Below are positions 15,335 to 17,738 of a stretch of DNA of 17,738 nt, piece after piece. The DNA is taken from positions 1 through 17,738 of the forward strand of contig CALNCC010000043.1 of NCBI GenBank assembly GCA_937875275.1, in the 5' to 3' direction. How positions within the stretch are numbered: position 1 is the stretch's first letter; each line of letters begins with the position of its first letter. A program made the translations under genes and the position numbers. The stretch is from an uncultured Dysgonomonas sp. (GTDB lineage: Bacteria > Bacteroidota > Bacteroidia > Bacteroidales > Dysgonomonadaceae). The notes under the pieces were generated by a model that was not told where the DNA came from, ran no database searches, and saw only the letters and a program-made list of their open reading frames with translations.

Positions 15335-16618
15335 TTACAATGTTTTAAGTTTCAGGTTGCGCCAAAGTACTTTTATGCCACCTCCATCATGTATCTGGAG
15401 AGCGATACGTCCTTGCCCTTTACCTATTTTATCATCGGTAAGATTAACCATTTCTTCTCCGTTCAACCATGTTTTCACTACATTGCCTTGAACAAGAATG
15501 CGCATTGTATTCCAATCATTTTCTTTCAATACGTTTTCTTTCTCGTCAGGAATCTGTACCAACCATCCTCGTCCATACGATTCGTATATGCCTCCGGTGT
15601 CCTGTCCCTTAGGAGCAACCTCTACTTGCCAACCATTTATTTGTACATCTTTCTCGATGAAGGAACGGATGAATATTCCTGAGTTTCCGTCAGCTTCCTG
15701 CTTAAATTCTACAGTCAAGTCATAGTCATTGTAGTAGTCGCGTGTAGCTAAATAACCATATTGCTTATCGGCTCCACTCTCGCAAACTAACGTTCCGTTT
15801 TCGACATACCATTTCTCGGTTCCATATGTTTGCCATCCTTCAAGATCTTTACCATTGAACAAATCAATTTCTTGTGTTTTGCGAGGAAGTTCCTTTAGCT
15901 TGATGTTGCGGAATGATGCCGGATAACCATGATCTTGCAAGCAAAGTACGCCTTTCTTTGCAAGTCCGTACTCTGGGGCATGTGCCCATTTACCGCTATT
16001 TTTACGCTCAAACCAATCGTCAGTCCAAGCTTCGAACTCTACAATTTTAACTCCATTCAACCAATGTTCAACATGTCCGTTATCAAACACGATCTTCGAA
16101 TTATTCCATTCTCCATAAGGATTCACTTTCATCAAGGCTGTATCAGGCAGATGCATAGCATAGTCTGCGCCCATATTTTGCCATGGTTCCAGTTTTTCGG
16201 GGAAATTAGGCGCATCTATTAATTGGTATTCTGGTCCGGTTACATATGGCACATTGTGTTGTGGACGCTCTACAACATGATACAACATTCCGCTATTACC
16301 GCCCTTCGACAGTTTCCAATCCCACGACAGTTCAAAGTTCTCATATTCTTTGTCGGTAACGATATAGCCGCTGCCATCATCTCCACCTCCATTAGCTTGT
16401 ATGCATCCTTCTACTACCCCCCAGGCCTCTTTTAGATCAGGTTTGTTATAACTGCGCCAACCGGCCATCGTTTCGCCATCGAACAGCAACACCCATCCCT
16501 CTGCTTTTTCTTTATCGGTCAATGTATTAGGTGGTACTTCTTGACAGCATGAGCTAAGCGAAGCAATCAACATAAAAGACAATAATAGACTACTTAATTT
16601 CATTTTTTTCTGTTTCAT
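15335..16618 (-). CDS. Lipoprotein with two DUF1080 (3-keto-disaccharide hydrolase) domains
   Basis: This 427-residue lipoprotein has signal peptide MKQKKMKLSS and lipobox L21-S-S-C24. Two tandem concanavalin-like DUF1080 domains follow: about 40-240 (opening GWVLLFDGETMAGWRSY) and about 250-427 (opening EIDLFNGKDLEGWQTYG). Both contain the family's D/E-rich strand and G-N-S-G-[IM] block (GGNSGMLYHV, DGNSGIFIRS). This Pfam family is now named 3-keto-disaccharide hydrolase, and members cleave 3-keto-glycosides made by sugar oxidoreductases. I chose the ATG at 16618 because the frame's earlier ATG at 16684 adds 22 residues ahead of a standard signal peptide. ATG at 16603 is also possible. It is the first gene of an operon with the GH78-like enzyme. 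Confidence 0.88.
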   Translation of the reverse strand: MKQKKMKLSSLLLSFMLIASLSSCCQEVPPNTLTDKEKAEGWVLLFDGETMAGWRSYNKPDLKEAWGVVEGCIQANGGGDDGSGYIVTDKEYENFELSWDWKLSKGGNSGMLYHVVERPQHNVPYVTGPEYQLIDAPNFPEKLEPWQNMGADYAMHLPDTALMKVNPYGEWNNSKIVFDNGHVEHWLNGVKIVEFEAWTDDWFERKNSGKWAHAPEYGLAKKGVLCLQDHGYPASFRNIKLKELPRKTQEIDLFNGKDLEGWQTYGTEKWYVENGTLVCESGADKQYGYLATRDYYNDYDLTVEFKQEADGNSGIFIRSFIEKDVQINGWQVEVAPKGQDTGGIYESYGRGWLVQIPDEKENVLKENDWNTMRILVQGNVVKTWLNGEEMVNLTDDKIGKGQGRIALQIHDGGGIKVLWRNLKLKTL

Positions 16619-16653
16619 GATATAATGTGTATTAATTAGATTTTGTATTTCAG

Positions 16654-16688
16654 TAAAGATAATATTATTTATGCAAATCAGCATAAAT
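16654..16688 (-). promoter_or_regulatory. Weak -7 box with palindromic operator candidate
   Basis: A perfect 8-bp inverted repeat ATTTATGC-N6-GCATAAAT (16667-16688) lies 5 bp upstream of TATCTTTA (16654-16661, minus strand, 7 of 8 to the -7 consensus), 35 bp before the DUF1080 start codon. No TTTG lies at normal -33 spacing, as in regulated promoters. The palindrome would cover the spacer and upstream part of the promoter. Confidence 0.4.
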
Positions 16689-16901
16689 TTTTTGCGTGTG
16701 TTAATATCGGTCTATTTTTTCGAGTATTATTGGGAACTCTCATCTCCAAAACAGGGAAGAATATTCGAAATTGATTAGAACAATTACGTTCTTGCAATCC
16801 GCCCAGAGTTGTGAGTTTTCGACGGACTTACATAAAGCAAATCATTAAGTAATCAGAGATGATAAATCTTTATAGAGTAGATATATAGATGTTATAAATA
16901 A

Positions 16902-17057
16902 AAAGGAAGAGAAGTAGATCTTAATCGCTACAAAGTGATTCAAAGTAATACCTTCACAGGCTATCCTTGAATAGAAAAGACCCAAAGTTTAAAAAAGCAA
17001 CAATTAAATGAATCCGATGAATTGCAAAATAACATCAGACATCTACTTCCTTCCTTT
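16902..17057. repeat. Imperfect long-range inverted repeat (17 bp, one bulge)
   Basis: The left arm 16902-16919 is the reverse complement of the right arm 17041-17057 except for one extra A at 16910, giving 17 paired positions across a 121-nt gap. Complementarity resumes outside for about 10 AT-only positions after an 8-nt offset. The right arm is also part of the local hairpin at 17039-17063, so the two pairings exclude each other. Confidence 0.65.
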
Positions 17058-17139
17058 AGATGTATTTATTTATAAATTAAATTTGATCGGATTAATATCA
17101 CGTTTATACGTTTGTTTTGCGATATGTAATCTGTAAAGT
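16991..17139 (-). ncRNA. Candidate structured small RNA or leader
   Basis: Downstream of a perfect minus-strand -7 box (17146-17153), the transcript would contain a nested stem-loop. The outer stem is 17083-17093 with 17011-17021 (AATCCGAT/ATCGGATT, a mismatch, then AA/TT). The inner stem is 17057-17063 with 17039-17045 (ACATCTA/TAGATGT), with an 11-nt purine loop. A T6 run (16996-16991 on the minus strand) follows 14 nt after the outer stem, preceded by a weak alternative hairpin CAATT/AATTG. The boundaries are guesses from the promoter and the T-run. It matches no RNA family I recognise. Alternatively it is part of a roughly 520-nt 5' leader of the DUF1080 operon. Confidence 0.3.
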
Positions 17140-17145
17140 CAACGG

Positions 17146-17175
17146 CAAAGATAAATACTTTTTCTTTATAGGAAA
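17146..17175 (-). promoter_or_regulatory. Minus-strand promoter inside the intergenic region
   Basis: A perfect -7 box TATCTTTG (17146-17153) lies 18 bp from TTTC (17172-17175), a 3-of-4 match to the -33 TTTG. It lies just beyond the end of the U32 peptidase gene and points at the structured region, about 530 bp from the next start codon. Confidence 0.45.
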
Positions 17176-17216
17176 CAGAATTTTCCTTAAAAAATAAATA
17201 TATATGACTTTTTCTG

Positions 17217-17738
17217 TTATTCGTACTTCTTTTTAGCTACAACCTGCACCATCTTAAACAACTTATCTGAAGGGCGTATCTTGTCCTCTATCTTTATCGA
17301 GAAACGCTCTCCTTTAACGGTTTCGTCAACCGACTTCATATCTACGCGAATTTCGTCGATAGTATGAAATATAGCTCCGGTGGTAGGTCCGGTAATAAGT
17401 ATCTCATCCCCGACTTTCAGCGATTGAGTCTCCATCAAAAATTCGGCAACTCCGATATTGGAGAAATATTTTAAGCCCTTACCTATGTACATCTTACGTT
17501 TTGTAGCACCCGAACCATAGTTGCTCGACCATTCGCCCAAACGCTGACCGAGATAATATCCGTTCCAAAATCCCCTGTTGAACACCGATGCAAGACGCTC
17601 GTTCCACTCCTCTACTTTTTCCTCCGTAAAAGCATCGTTACAATGCGCTTCCGCAGCCTCTTTGTAACACTCCACTACAGTGCGCACATATTCTGCCCCA
17701 CGAGCACGCCCCTCTATCTTAAACACCCGAACTCCGGC
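17217..17738 (-). CDS. U32 family peptidase, C-terminal part (5' end outside window)
   Basis: This is the last 173 residues of a U32 family protein; the frame stays open to the window edge, so the GTG at 17726 is internal. The conserved KIEGRARGAEYVRTVVECYK segment (AGVRVFKIEGR at the edge) and the C-terminal beta-barrel-like part (LKVGDEILITGPTTGAIFHTI ... FKMVQVVAKKKYE) are typical. U32 proteins include Porphyromonas PrtC, reported as a collagenase, and the TrhP and RlhA proteins that act in RNA hydroxylation, so a true protease role should not be assumed. The catalytic region lies outside the window. No strong terminator follows the stop codon. Confidence 0.88.
   Translation of the reverse strand, partial: AGVRVFKIEGRARGAEYVRTVVECYKEAAEAHCNDAFTEEKVEEWNERLASVFNRGFWNGYYLGQRLGEWSSNYGSGATKRKMYIGKGLKYFSNIGVAEFLMETQSLKVGDEILITGPTTGAIFHTIDEIRVDMKSVDETVKGERFSIKIEDKIRPSDKLFKMVQVVAKKKYE

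Larger units (their letters stand above)
16619..17216. other. 598-bp intergenic region without protein genes
   Basis: No open frame of credible coding character is seen here on either strand. The stretch is AT-rich and holds a possible operator/promoter at 16654-16688, an inverted repeat with arms 16902-16919 and 17041-17057, a nested stem-loop at 17011-17093, an A/T-run at 16991-16996 and a minus-strand promoter box at 17146-17153. These are listed separately. The stretch from 16689 to 16901 shows nothing I can support. Confidence 0.7.

Noticed and set aside
16654..16684. Start of the DUF1080 protein at ATG 16684.
   Set aside because: It would put 22 unrelated residues before a normal lipoprotein signal peptide and would place the promoter-like box and part of the palindrome inside the coding region.
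17039..17063. The minus strand reads GGAAGGAAGTAG in a hairpin loop, resembling the GGAAGGAAGCAG tip of SRP 4.5S RNA.
   Set aside because: The partner strand of the SRP core (the GTCAGGTCC-type segment) is missing and the sequence sits in the loop of a 7-bp stem instead. The likeness is probably chance.
1..17738. Search for CRISPR arrays, insertion sequences, toxin-antitoxin pairs, phage genes and retrons.
   Set aside because: No regularly spaced direct repeats, transposase, integrase or reverse transcriptase motifs, or small paired ORFs of that kind were seen.

Overview
This window is an AT-rich piece of a Bacteroidota chromosome, most likely Bacteroidales. The organism call rests on several signs. 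Good matches to the Bacteroidota promoter (TTTG about 19 bp before TAnnTTTG) sit upstream of the tRNA/rpsT unit, ahpC, the lipid kinase and others. BACON, leucine-rich-repeat, DUF1573 and DUF1080 families are present, as is an RNase H with a viroplasmin domain. The genus cannot be fixed from sequence alone; a Dysgonomonas-like member is possible.

Layout. 1-2072: the 3' part of a Zn/Mn ABC permease converges on, and overlaps by 7 bp, a two-gene ThrE-type (YjjP/YjjB) exporter. 2130-4221: a diacylglycerol-kinase-like lipid kinase and a secreted class C beta-lactamase-fold serine hydrolase, apparently one operon. 4264-5958: a secreted M23 peptidase on the opposite strand. 6088-6604: promoter, tRNA-Glu(TTC), rpsT and a terminator. 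6644-7457: intergenic hairpins, a 2-Cys peroxiredoxin, its promoter and an OxyR-like motif. 7601-9924: an aldo/keto reductase and a dGTPase joined by an ATGA overlap. 9923-12002 (minus): a shared terminator, a secreted DUF1573 protein, and a surface lipoprotein with BACON, EF-hand and cysteine-ladder LRR parts. 12176-12802: RNase HI. 13051-16618 (minus): a GH78-like rhamnosidase downstream of a lipoprotein with two DUF1080 (3-keto-disaccharide hydrolase) domains, one operon. 16619-17216: about 600 bp without a gene but with marked inverted repeats. 17217-17738: the C-terminal end of a U32 peptidase.

Most of the window is ordinary housekeeping, envelope and glycan-processing content. I do not see a defence system, mobile element, CRISPR array or secondary-metabolite cluster. 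The least explained part is the 600-bp gap before the DUF1080/GH78 operon. There a good -7 box on the minus strand is followed by a nested stem-loop, a T-run, and a 17-bp inverted repeat (one bulge) that could compete with the local hairpin. This could be a small RNA or a long regulatory leader. It is a candidate read by eye, not a demonstrated gene.
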